Positions 41,693 to 53,256 of a stretch of DNA of 64,000 bases are shown here, piece by piece. Source of the DNA: Lindgomyces ingoldianus (lineage: Eukaryota > Ascomycota > Dothideomycetes > Pleosporales > Lindgomycetaceae); the NCBI RefSeq assembly GCF_010093535.1, contig NW_022985233.1, forward strand, positions 1-64,000, given 5' to 3'. Under the pieces are notes generated by a model. That model was given only the letters and a program-made list of their open reading frames with translations, was not told the DNA's origin and did not search any database. Each line of letters starts with the position of its first letter. Position 1 is the first letter of the stretch. Position numbers and translations under genes: made by a program.

Positions 41693-43628
41693 ATGGCTTC
41701 AAAAAATAAAGACAACAGCGTCGCTATCATAGGTGCTGGTCTTTATGGCCTAGTAACTGCAAAAACCTTCCTCTGCGACTCGTCTAACTTCTTCTCATCC
41801 ATCACGGTCTTTGAAAAGGACTCCGGCATTGGAGGAGTATGGTCAGAAAACCGGATCTATCCAGGCCTAGCAAGCAATTCCCCCGCCCTCACCTACGAAA
41901 TTCCTGGATTTCCGTACCCTGAACACCTCCGCAAGATCGGTGGGCATGTAAAGGCAGCAGACATTAACGCCTATCTTCGCGCCTTTGCGAAGAGTTACGA
42001 TTTAACTCGGCATATCTCATTCAACTCTCATGTTACAGACATAACCTGGATCGAAACTGATCAAAAATGGAGGGTAAAAGGAAAGAACTTCAATGGGGAG
42101 TTTGAAAGAGCCTTTAGGTTTTTGGTGGTGTGTAATGGGATGTACCACGAGAAGAACATTCCCGCCATCGCCCGTCAAGCCCGAGGCGAATCCCTCCCAA
42201 AGGTGTTCCATTCCGCAGATGTCGGAGATCCAAAAATACAGAAAATCCTCTCAGACTCGAGTCACACGTTAGTGGTAGGAGCAGGGAAATCCGCAATCGA
42301 CCTCGCAACCATGATTGCCAGCGGAGCGTGGTCTCCAAACACTGTTAGCCCGCAAGTCACTCTCATATACAAAAGGCCTCATTGGCTATCACCGCGACGT
42401 ATGCTGAGAGGAACGATATGTTTCGAACAGCTCCTTTTCAGCCGATTTGTCAACGCCTGGCTGCCTTTTGCGCCTCATCCCGATGCCGTGCACAAATGGA
42501 TTGCGGAGAGTGTTCTAGGGAAATGGATGACGGATATGATATTCAGATTCCTCTCCGATGACTTTCCGAAGTGTTGTCACCAACAAGATCTCCTTGAGAC
42601 TATCCCAGATCACCCGATGAGAGAATCGCTTTCTGGAGCCTTGCATGTGGTACCAGACGGCTACATCGAAAGCATCCGGGACAACAAAATCCGCGTAGTT
42701 CTAGGCAGCGTACAATCAATCTCTGATGCAGGCGTTCAAATCTGCACCCTCAAGGGTGAAGTAGAGTCTCTCAAAGTCGATAGCATACTCTTCGCGACCG
42801 GTTACAAGATTGTAAGCCTTCCAACTCCCTCTTTATTATCCGTGAAGCATAACATCCATAGGCCTTCCCTTTCTTCACTCTGCAAACTCTCTCCCATCTC
42901 GGTATCCTCCCAGACAATGGCTACGAACCCCAGGATCCGAAAAATATCCCTTTCCTAAAATTACACCGCCTCCTGGTCCCGCCCAAAACCTGTCATCGAC
43001 AAAATAAATCGCAGCCTTATCGCAATATTGCATTCAATGGTTTCGCATACAGCCTGTTGAATCCGACAGTCAGCTTTGTATGTGCGCACTGGATTGCGGA
43101 GTACTTTCAAGGCCTCATTATTCTGCCTGATGCAGAGAGTATTGAACGAGGTAAGATTTAAGTTATAATCTCACTACTCCAGTTGAAATTCATATTGCAG
43201 GTCTGGGGAGATGGTCGGTGACGTAAGGCTAACCATATAAAATAGACGTTGATCATTTCTATAATTGGCAGTCAAAGACGTTTGCTAAGTACGGAGAAAA
43301 AGGGGTACATATTGGGCCCCATGCGACATTATTTGCTGACTTGTTACTCGCCGACATGAGATTGCAGACCGGCCACGTTGCTGGCTGGTCTTTGAATCCT
43401 TCCCGATTCCTCCGGGAATGGTTCCGGCCAATGTATCCGCAGATATATGCAGGTCTGGCGGAGGAGAGGAAGGCGAGAGATATAAAATGTCAGAGTCCTG
43501 GGTTTGAAATGAAGAAGTGGAAGATTGCCTATTCGAGTATTTTGTCGATTGCAGGGTTTGGTTTCGTACTGAGTCTTTGGTTCGTGGGATTCTTAAGAAT
43601 AATCCTGCAGACGATCAGATCCATGTAG
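41693..43628 (+). CDS. FAD-dependent flavin-containing monooxygenase (FMO-like)
   Basis: Three exons (41693-42811, 42862-43150 and 43246-43628) give 596 residues. Exon 2 has no internal start but is essential: it restores a continuous frame through FPFFTLQTLSHLGILPD and NIAFNGFAYSLLNPTVSF. Motifs: GAGLYGL (GxGxxG, residues 14-19, FAD site), GVWSENRIYPGL, a LVVGAGKSAIDLA NADPH-type Rossmann segment, and FATGYKI, the FMO-type ATG-Y element. A C-terminal hydrophobic helix (about 570-590) suggests membrane anchoring. FMO enzymes hydroxylate or epoxidise, oxidise N or S, or act as Baeyer-Villiger enzymes. In a cluster with a Pyr4-type cyclase an epoxidase is needed, and the canonical PaxM type (salicylate-hydroxylase-like) is not in this window, so this protein is the candidate. 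That role is inference. Its stop lies 73 bp from the stop of the converging SDR gene. Confidence 0.88.
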
Positions 43629-43701
43629 AACTATGTATACTTTGTGTAGCCTATCAGATAACGCATTTGAATTTGAATGTTCTCTCTTCCCATGATTCTA
43701 C

Positions 43702-44735
43702 CTAGAGTGACTCCGCACTACCCGGAAAGACCTTCTCTTTCTTAAGGATAGCAGTAATCTCATCCCAAATTTTAGTTTGAATTTCGGCATCATTAGCAAT
43801 CGGCGCTTCATCTTTGATCATCTTCTCACTGAGATACCGTCCATGGCTCTCTGGTCCCTTCGCAATGGCAGCATCCACAACACATCTTGCACCATCCTGT
43901 GCGGACCGGCCAAGACAAATAGAGAAGCACTTCGTCATATACTTCATCATACCCGATGCATCACCCATCAGATTCGTCTTGCAGAATCCAGGATTCACCG
44001 CGTTAACGATGACTTGATCACTGGATATTCGCTTCGCAAGCTCTTTGGCCCAAACTAGCCCAATCAACTTGGTCGCAGCATAGCGATCCTGACCATTGTA
44101 CTTGCTCTGGTCATTCAGTGCCTCCAGTACTTGGCCCGCAGGAAGCTTATGTTCGGGGAATTGTGCCATCGCATGCAAACCGCTCGATACGAAGCTCAGG
44201 TGTGGCTTTGAGGCATCGGGAGCGCTCGGTGAGGTTGCTTGGCGGAGGTTCGGAAGAAGGAGAAGGGATAGTAGGGCTGGGCTGAGTACGTTGACTTGGA
44301 GATCCGACTCATAGCCATTGGTGGTTGGTGTCCATTTGAAATTCCATACGCCTAATTACGATGCATTAGCGAAATATGATCTGCTGCAGTTAAGTTTATT
44401 GTTTACTCACCTGCATTTAGAATAGCGACGTCCACCTTCTGTCCACTCAAACCGTCGGCGAACGCCTTCACTGATGCGAAGCTGGACTGGTCAAGCTGCC
44501 GTACATCGATCTCTGTCGATGCGTCCTTGATTTTCGAGAGATCGGAAGCAGCGGCATTTCCGCGGTCCAGATTCCGAACAGCAAGAATGAGGCGTTTTGG
44601 CTTGGATTTTAAGATCTCTCGGGCCGCCTCAAAGCCAATACCTGCATTAGCTCCTGTGATCAGAACAGTGCTTTCGGAGAGGTTGGCGGGCGTTACGGGC
44701 AGTATCTTAGTGAACTGTGCTTTGAGGAAATCCAT
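43702..44735 (-). CDS. Short-chain dehydrogenase/reductase (SDR)
   Basis: Two exons (44735-44411 and 44351-43702) joined by a 59-bp intron (GTGAGT..TTAG) give 324 residues. Classical SDR features: cofactor-binding TGANAGIG (27-34), VAILNAG (intron inside the Gly codon), the catalytic serine segment SFVSSGLH, YAATK (Tyr199, Lys203), and VNAVNPGFCKTNL after it. The family reduces or oxidises carbonyl and hydroxyl groups with NAD(P)(H). The length (about 320) and the WNFKWTPTTNGYESDLQVNVLS substrate-loop region match the retinol-dehydrogenase-like SDRs common in fungal secondary-metabolite clusters. It converges on the FMO gene and diverges from the MFS transporter gene, so it is likely a tailoring enzyme of the same pathway. 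Confidence 0.92.
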
Positions 44736-45302
44736 GGCTATTGTGGCAAATGAAGAACTGGGGAGATGTTGAGGAAACTCAGTGGGGCAAAGTAGAGCCT
44801 ACCTAGGTATCAATAGCTCAAAGGTAAATTAGTGAAGGAGAATGGCGCAGAACAAACGCGAAAAGTTCCACGCCGAAGCGCGTCTGTGAATCGATATTGT
44901 TAGCTGCATGTAAATGCGGCAGAACACACAGAATCAGGGCTGATTCCACTTATGCGTCTGGTTGCGTACTTTCCGTCGGGTGAATACGAGCGCCGGATTC
45001 TGTCGTATTCATCGGGCATCAAACCCCTGCAATGGCTGAACACCAACGTGTTGTGATATTGCATACCACATGCGTTCATGTTTCGCCCTCTAGAATTGGT
45101 TAAGGCGATAATGCTTGTGACATAGATGTGAGACATGCGTGTTAGATGGAATTCGACAGAAAATAAGTTAGATCAACGCATCAGCGAGCTAAATGGCTGA
45201 AGTGATAGATCCCCTTGGCAGGCTACTCTTCCGTTAATTAGATAGTGTAACTAGAACTCTGCTACTTCAACGCCGTGTCGAAATTAGGGTTCTGCATTCT
45301 CC
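44736..45302. promoter_or_regulatory. Divergent promoter, SDR and MFS transporter genes
   Basis: 567 bp between two head-to-head genes. No particular operator recognised. Confidence 0.45.
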
Positions 45303-47582
45303 ATGAAAAGACTGGCACAGAAGAGAAGTGTCTTTCGTCCTGCTACATTTGCATTAAGTCCTACGATGGAGAAGGCAATCAATTCCTCCTACATTCAGTC
45401 CACTTCCGCGCCACGCAGGACTGAAATTCGCCCTGACAAGGTAACCACTCAAGGTCCTTCGCAAGAAATGTCAAGGGAAGGGTCGAATGGGGGTGATGAG
45501 ACAAAGTACCATCTTTTAGGGCCAAAGTTGTATCTGATTGTTCTGGCACTATGTCTTTCTGTGATGCTTGTTGCGCTGGTTAGTCCTCCACCTATGAATG
45601 ATTTAATCACACGACTTTGTACTTACACTGAACGTAGGACAATGCCATCCTTGCCACAGTATTAAAATCTCCACCAAGTTGAAATCAATGCGAACAATAC
45701 AGTTTCTGATTAGTATAGGCCATTCCGACGATCACGACCGCTTTCGACTCCTTGAAGGATGTTGGTTGGTACGGAAGTGCCTTCCTGATCTCCATGTACG
45801 TCTGGGTGCTTTCAGTCTCTTCATTGTGAATTTATAGTTTGCCTAAGAAATATCACGGGATCCAACTTCCAACAGTCTTTTGCGGGAGCTTCAATCCATC
45901 AATATGCTCCCACGATCGTCTTGCCTCCACATAGCCTCATTGATGTACTCAAAGACTGACCCTCTTCTTAGCTGTGCATGCCAACCATTGGGCGGCAAAA
46001 TATACCAGCAATTTTCCCTAAAGTGGACTTTCCTCGCATTTCTCTCTATTTTTGAGCTCGGTTCCCTAATATGTGCTGTCTCTCCATCGTCCGTTGTCCT
46101 CATCATTGGGCGAGCTGTTGCTGGTATCGGAGCCTCGGGGATATTTTCAGGAGCCCTGATCATCATTGCCCATTGCATTCCTTTGAAGACAAGACCTGGT
46201 GAGTCTAAATTCCCAATGTTTGCAAAAAGGAGATGAGGTGAAACTCGAGCATAGATATTGGTGGATCGATGTTGATGATATGCTGACCAAACACCTCAGT
46301 ATATACTGGCTTGATAGCCTCTATGTTTGGGGTTGCAAACGTCGCAGGGCCAGTTCTTGGTGGTGCTCTTACTCAGCATGCATCCTGGCGTTGGTGTTTT
46401 TGGGTCAACCTCCCCTGCGGTCTTGTCACCGCAGCTCTCCTATTCTTCCTGTTCACCTCTCCCTCACGGCCTGAGTCAGATGTTTCTCTCCACCAAAAAT
46501 TACTCTCTTTAGAGCTTCCTGGCTTCCTTCTCTTTATTCCCACAACAGTCATGTTTTTGCTCGCTCTCCAGTGGGGTGGTACAACATATGATTGGTACTC
46601 TGCAAAAATAATTAGCTTGTTGTGCTGTTCGGTCGTCATGATGACGATATTTGCGGCATGGCAGTGGCGTGAGGGCGACCGTGCTAGTATTCCTCCTAAT
46701 GTAATCGGGCAACGGACCGTAGCGAGTAGTGCGGTCGTAGCCTTTCTTGCCATGGGAGGTCTGCAGCTTACGACCTATTATCTACCAATTTGGTTCCAGG
46801 TAATCAAGGGGGTGAGTCCAACTAGGAGTGGACTTATGTATTTGCCCAGCGTGTTCGGTAATATGGCACTCTCGATTTTTGGCGGAATATTCGGTGGGTT
46901 TGAGTTCTCCCAGGGTGCACAGAGTGGTTCTAATTCAAAGACAGTTACAAAAGTAGGATACTATAACCCGGTCCTATTCTTGGGGAGTGGTCTCGTCGCC
47001 GTTGGCGGTGGTCTATTAACAACGTGGAAACCGCATTACGGCGCTCCGTACTGGATAAGTAATCAGCTGCTCTCAGGTGCGGGATTTGGCGCCATAATTC
47101 AAACCGTATAGTCTTGATCCCCGCTCTCTAACCAGGATAACATCACTGACGTTTTCAAGCCTCTGATAGCTGTACAAGCTGTATTGCCTTTGAAGCAAGT
47201 CTCCACTGCAACTTCCACCCTTGTCCTTTGTCAATTCTTAGGCGGCTCTATTTTCCTCTCCGCAGCACAGAATATTTTTGCATCTAAGCTCATCGGCTCT
47301 CTTTCGCGTATTCTTCCTCCTGATGTTGCCGAAGAAGTTCTCAGGATCGGCGCTGTTGGTATAAGGGAAGTAGTGTCGCCACATCAGCTCGATGAAGTTA
47401 TTTTGTCGTATAATGATGCCATTGTAAATACATTTGTAAGTCACACTCTGGTATGGATTTAAGGATAATCAGTCTTAATTCTTACACAGTGGATCGTGAT
47501 GGCAAGTGGAATTGTAGCCTTGGTGGCGAGTTTTGGTATGCAGTGGAAGAGTGTCAGGGGTGTGAGCCTTGTAGCTGTCTGA
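45303..47582 (+). CDS. MFS drug:H+ antiporter (DHA2/DHA14-type) exporter
   Basis: Eight exons: 45303-45578, 45638-45658 (a 21-bp micro-exon), 45719-45795, 45972-46198, 46300-46893, 46945-47105, 47160-47435 and 47490-47582, giving 574 residues. About 14 membrane helices. DHA14 landmarks: LYLIVLALCLSVMLVALDNAILATAIPTI (motif D1 in helix 1, assembled across the micro-exon), GRAVAGIGASGIFSGALIII (motif B), VAGPVLGGALTQHASWRWCFWVNLPCG (motif C and the following loop), and LQLTTYYLPIWFQVIKGVSPTRSGLMYLP. The cytosolic N-terminus is Ser/Thr-rich (about 70 residues); the ATG at 45366 is an alternative start. The 51-bp intron after 46893 has no in-frame stop, so its retention would add 17 residues. Such transporters export cluster products, and its position next to the SDR makes it the presumed efflux pump of this pathway. 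Confidence 0.92.
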
Positions 47583-50500
47583 GAATTATCTTAAAATAAA
47601 ACCCGTCCTCGGCTTTAGCTGCGATAATTTCATGCTACGCGAACCCAAAAGCGCCAGCTATATAACCGGCATCTCTTCACTGGAGATACTAGAGCCTAGC
47701 TTTTGGTTGACTACATGGAATTCTGTTTTGAGGTCTCATCCGCTATCGAATCGCGTCTTGAAGAAACTTCTTCTCCGGCCCCGAATGAGAGCTTCGCCCG
47801 TGAAAGTCACTGTCAATGGTTTTAAATTTCGTATCCCGTACTGCCAGAGTCAGCATAAAAAATTTGTTTAACAAAAAAACCAGACTTTCCCAGTTAGTGA
47901 GTCTCCAGTTCAATCTAAAGGCTACCTAGATGTTGTTGAAAGGCCTATGCATCGGATGTTCGATTTCTCCAGTCTTGGTGTCTCTAAATTCCAAACGCCA
48001 TCGAGCTGCACGAAATCTATTTCGAAGAAGGTGGAGACATTCGCAAATGCAATCGTGAAGAGGGAAGAGAAGACGAACACGTGTTGGCTCTGTCTTTGAA
48101 AGCCGAGGCACTAGACCCATTCAACAATAGTTCCATATCCCCTCAGCCTTCTTTTGACCCACAAACTGGATTCCCTCGCAAAAATTGGAGGATCAACCCG
48201 GAAACATGAAGTCCGCTCTGGTGAGCGAGAGGAACGATCCACAGGTGGACTTACAACCCCTCCTGAAACCCAATCACGCGACAAGCTGGAAACTCCCGAA
48301 GTCCGAAATTTCTAACGATATGTCATTGTCCAATCTTGTTTGCCGCCCAATATCGCTCATCAAGGTCATTCAAGTGGATATTGTGCTCACCTAGTTCCAA
48401 GGGCTGGTTAATACGACCTCTACTACCTCATAAAACTAGCGACGGGAACTTCTAAGATAATGACCAGTCCACGAGCCTGGAAGAAGTGATAAGTTAAACG
48501 AAGCTTCTCTTCGTTCAGTTAAATGTTATTAAGGGTAACGTACAACACAAGTCGCAAGATCCATGCACATATGTATAGGGGATATCTTTCATCCTTGTAT
48601 CATTTCAAGATTCACGCATTCGTGCCGAACTCGACATCTGCAGAAATTCTAAATGCGGCATCTAACATCTTCCTGTATCCGGACACGAGGACTTGTGCAC
48701 GCAGTAACCACGTCTTCAAAAACGCTCACCGGGGTGGGAAGGATGCCTTGCACGACAGTTCATGCACGTTTTCTTAAACAATCTAGGGTAGCATTAGTGC
48801 TCGCCATAAATCACGCACAATTATAACGAGTTTGATCAAATAATGTCTTATCGCCAAACTCGAGAACAAAGTGGTTAGAATGATTCAAGCTCCTTTGCGC
48901 TTGATTTTCCGAGCTTGTCCAAGCCCTTCTCTCTTGATATATTCACATTGCATCTCTATTCTATCTCAACTAACTTTCTGGCGTGCATATCTTCCATGCA
49001 CGCCCTGACGTCCGACATGCTCCTTGAAGAGTTGCTGCCCAGCAGAAACGGCACCATAAGTCTCTTCCGCACAAAACTTGAAAATTCCGATGCAAAAATA
49101 GAATAATTGCCATAGAATATATTTCTGATACTTGTTATCTGAGATGTATCTGCCACGTATTTATCTTATGGTACAGATGACATGCTCCACTAACATGATC
49201 CCATCCCGCAGCGCGGATCAGTGTGACGAAAGCTTCGAAGTGAAACCCTTGGGATTTGCGTGCTAGCTAGGACGTCCTGACTCAAATACCAATTGTGGCA
49301 CAACATTAAATTCCACGGAGTGGATTGTGTGTAAGCCAGGTGAGAAGCGCATGAAGAAGGGATCAATGAAGAGCTTTCACTTTATCAAATTTTCCAAAGG
49401 AGAATGAACAAGAGATGCCACGAAGTGAAGCGGAGTGGGAGCATGATTGAAAAATGGAGGAATGAGAGAGAATTTAGGGGACACATGTTGAGTTAGAGGC
49501 CTTGAAAACGACATACTATTGGGGAAGGGACGCGTTTCGTTCGATTTGACTCGCCTTTTCTAATGCGACTTCTACCAGGGTGCTTTCGTAGGTAGGCAAT
49601 GCTGTCAGCCCAAACCCGTCAATATCGAAGAACCAGATGCCACAACAACGATATGTCACTGACGTCTACATATTTATATATGCCCCACACATCTGAGAGG
49701 AAAGATTGAGGCAGTGCTCGAAAACTTGCTCAGAGCAACTGTAGGCGAGATCGACTCCGTTTGAGAAGACCGTCGACCAGCGTACATATATTTGGTGAGG
49801 CCGACGCCGATCATAGCTGAGACCGTAGCCTTTCACCATTTCATGCGAACGCATCACCAGGACTGCTGTCAAGGTTGACTGACTGGCTGACTGCATGAGT
49901 CATGACGTAGAAATGAGTTGAGAGATGGAGCTGCGTACCTAGATAATCGATAACCCCCCCGCAGTGATTGTGCAGAGTCTGGCCCATCCTCCTCCACTTC
50001 TCCCTTGGGCAGACAGCATATGATGCAACATGATTGGCGGAAATTCTCCGAGCAGCTGAAAAAAGTTCAGCAGATGCCAAAGGATTGCGCTCACCTAATC
50101 CGTGGTAGGTCTTTGGGCAGCAACCCTTAAAGAAGCTCTGGAAAACCCGTGAAAGTGAATAGCAATGAAGCCATCTCGTGATAGCAAGCTGCCTCGCCTT
50201 AAGAACAGGTAAGCCGAAGCGGCGCGGAGAAATTAGCGCTTGTAGGGCCCGTCGATCAATCACAGCAGGTACGAGGTCAGATCCGCGACAAGTAGTCAAA
50301 CCACATTGCATGGCACCACATCCTTCGATTGATTCCTGAGGCATTTACATTGCTTTCAGGTCATTTCCTGGAGGCGTATTTTGAACAATTGTTCGCTTTG
50401 GGAATTAACGGTTTTAGGAAATCGGAGTGGGTACGCGGTTTAGGGCCGAAACTGTGACGCAGTACTGCCACAAGGCCTCGGTCTGCACCAGCAACTCTTG

Positions 50501-50638
50501 CCCCGCAACTGGACCTGTGGGGGTTCGGTACTTGCTAAGGAGCTCGACCATTCGTATCGTCATATATAATTGGCGCAGACAGCTTGGTTGGGCTATTGAG
50601 AGCACGGAGCGAATAGCTGCAAATCATACCAGCAACGG

Positions 50639-50647
50639 ATCAGATAA
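50639..50647 (+). promoter_or_regulatory. Distal SreA-type GATA site upstream of hapX
   Basis: The sequence ATCAGATAA matches the ATCWGATAA consensus of the iron-responsive GATA repressor (SreA/Urbs1 family) exactly. It lies about 730 bp upstream of the hapX start. That SreA represses hapX under iron sufficiency is established in Aspergillus; occupancy here is inference. Confidence 0.45.
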
Positions 50648-51323
50648 CGCGATCGAAGAGGGAATGACGACAATCAAGTTCAAATCGACTTTATAGGTGC
50701 CCAATGCCGTATTCTATAGTAAGCAACGGGACCAGTGGAGAATATTGTTGAAGAGACAAGGGCAAGGTTCCAGGCTGATCGAGAAACTACGACAATCTAT
50801 CTTGCACGTATTGCACGGGAGCTGGAACAGAAACCATGTGAGGCGTTCAGTAGGAAAGCCGAGGGTTTGCCAGGCTGATAATGAATGCCCGTGTTATGAC
50901 AAGCTTTGCAAGGCAGATTTCCCAAGATGACAAGAATCCTGTGTACTGCGAAGATGAAGACTGCCAGAGAAAGGAAGAACATTGGGGGAAGAAGACTTTG
51001 GAAGGATGATGAAACCTTTGGTCACTGGGACCCGGTACGCATTGAGCGGAGCTGAGACGTGGAACTCTTGCCGCTGGCTTGATTGCTGGTTGCCATGGGT
51101 CCTGTCCTTGATTCAAAACCTTTAGTGCCTAGGAGGTCGACAGCAAGCAAGCAATACTTAAGACAGAGGATGGCCAGTAGTTGATGTTGGAAATGTCGGT
51201 GCGCACGCTGGGGCAAGCTTTCCAAGCCTGCCAAGTCTATTCGCCTGTTCTTTCTCTGCCCAAAGGGCCTCGACCAGCTCGACCGATGATCGGGGAGGCA
51301 GGCCAGCCGATAATCAGCTCTTG

Positions 51324-51332
51324 ATCTGATAA
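51324..51332 (+). promoter_or_regulatory. Proximal SreA-type GATA site upstream of hapX
   Basis: ATCTGATAA, an exact ATCWGATAA match, ends 41 bp before the hapX ATG, probably within the 5' leader or core promoter. Together with the distal site it supports iron-dependent repression of hapX by a GATA factor. Confidence 0.5.
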
Positions 51333-51373
51333 CCACCCGCCATGCCCATTCGCTTTTCCCAGCACCCATCACC

Positions 51374-53256
51374 ATGGCCGAGGATGTTACCACCAACATC
51401 TTTAACACCACCTCGCCCTCTACCACTGGGGACAGCAATGCTACCCCTGCACACTCCCCTTCACCAACATCTGCAACATCTGCATCGTCCCAACACGCAT
51501 TTGGTCGCACGGCGCGAGGTGAGTCGAGGCTTCAGCTGAACAGCTTTGTTCCTCAGGCTAATCGCCCTACTCATCAGTCATTACTCCTGCACCCCCCGCC
51601 GCTGCAACACCCCTCACCGCCCGGATCGCTACCGTACCCACGGCTTCCGCACCATCTGTAGACTATGCCCTCCCCTCCCCCATGGGAGGTGGTCCCACAA
51701 GCGGAAGCTATGTGGTCCCGCCGCGACCGAAGCCCGGCCGCAAGCCAGCAACGGACGAGCCCGCCTCCAAGCGGAAGGCCCAGAATCGCGAGTCGCAGCG
51801 TGCCTTCAGAGCACGGAAGGCCGCCAAACTCCACGAGATGCAGGCCCAGGTAGAGACTGCCGAGCAAAGACACCAGAGAGAAGTAACATTGGTCCAAGCC
51901 GAACTGCACGAGACGCGCCGTCAAATTGCACAGCTTCAGTTGAAAATGGAGGACTCGAGGAGGACAGAGACGAATGCGACGAGGGAAGCACAATTCTGGA
52001 AACAGAAAGCTACTCATCTTGAGGCTCAGAATATAATTCTCAGAAAAGAACGCGACGAAGCGAGGGGATGGGCACCGCACAGTTCCCGCCAGGACTCAGT
52101 CAGTCAGCCATCAGTCACGACCTATCCACCTCTGGGCCGTCCCCAACCGGCTATGGACAACAGTCCCGAAACTTACGGTACACCGAACATGAGTGGAGGC
52201 TGCGGAGACTGCGACGTCAACGGCAGCTGCGCATGCATGGAGGAGATCGCGAAGCTACCAGGTCCAACCCACTTCATACCCGCGGTTCCGCTCAAGCACA
52301 TGACGCCTCGGTCCGGTGGATCTCCCTTCAAGCAAACACAAGCATACGCCAAACCCTCGAGTGACCATGCTTCCATATTCGCTGATCGCGAGATTGATTT
52401 CACCGACCAGTTCTCGTTTAAGCGACCCCGCCTCGACAATCGGCCTTCAATCACTTTCCTCACACAATCCGGCGAGGCTGACTCTAAGTGTGGATTCTGC
52501 ACTGACGATGAGAATTGTCTTTGCAGGGACGAGTCGCTACGAAACTTTCAGGAACCGGCCAGAGCAAGCGACGAAATGCCACCTCCATCCCGTAATGGTG
52601 TCTCGCCAATCGACAAGAAACTAGCTTCAAACGATTTGGCTATGACCGGCCCTGGAACCTGTCCAGACTGCATGCAGAACCCCCAGCAGAGGGCTTGGTG
52701 CCAGAGAGTTGCACAGTCAAAGTCCTCCACTAGCACTGATGTGTTTACTCCTGCGTCATCGTCCCGCAACTTAAGTCTTAATTCCACACTCGATCCTATT
52801 GATTCGCGAAATGACCATGCGCTGGTCCCCGACATGAACATGTCAAATCGATATTCTATCGGCTGCAGCGAAGCTTTCAAGCTGTTCGAGGGGCGTGTCC
52901 CTGTGGACCAAGACAGCATCGATTGGAGCAACCTCAAACCTATATCGCCGACCACAAGGAAGGACACCTTGTCAGGTCCACCGCAAAGGAAATATAGTGC
53001 TTTGGAGCTTGATACTGCGGGTGTTATTGCAACCTTGCAGCAAAGCATGGCGCCGCTAGTCCCCCGTCAGTCGGATGGCCCCAACGTCGAACTTATCCGG
53101 CTTGCCCAGGAAAACCGGAGAAGCAGTGACTCACCCTTAACACCACTCTCTCAATCCAATGAGACTGGGATGAGAAGGACCATGTCTGGCTCGCCTGGCC
53201 TCCCCATCTCGACTCTTGTCAATGGTGCAGCTACCTCTAGTGCTATGTGGCGGTAA
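51374..53256 (+). CDS. hapX: HapX, bZIP iron-homeostasis transcription factor
   Basis: Two exons (51374-51518 and 51578-53256) with a 59-bp intron (GTGAGT..GGCTAAT..CAG) give 607 residues. The Hap4-like CCAAT-binding-complex contact motif (YVVPPRPKPGRKPATDEP, about 93-110) runs straight into a bZIP basic region (KRKAQNRESQRAFRARK, 113-129) and a coiled-coil leader (about 130-200). Three cysteine-rich patches follow: CGDCDVNGSCACME (about 257), KCGFCTDDENCLC (about 352) and CPDC..NPQQRAWC (about 410), the regions that sense iron through Fe-S clusters in HapX. This order is specific to HapX. It represses iron-consuming genes under iron starvation and activates iron uptake and detoxification with the CBC. 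The start ATG has a strong CACCATGG context. An upstream ATG at 51342 in another frame overlaps it. Confidence 0.93.

Larger units (their letters stand above)
47583..51373. other. Gene-poor gap between the cluster and hapX
   Basis: 3.8 kb with only short frames. The longest, a 167-codon minus-strand frame at 49841-50344, has no recognisable motif and no supporting splice signals. Fragments around 47930-48400 look like former coding sequence but could not be assigned. The right part contains GATA-type sites described separately. Around 49874-49902, TGACTG units are followed by a TGAGTCA bZIP-type site. Confidence 0.4.

Noticed and set aside
49841..50344. 167-codon minus-strand frame in the gap before hapX
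   Set aside because: Composition is mixed with scattered Cys and Trp, no recognisable domain and no promoter or splice context.
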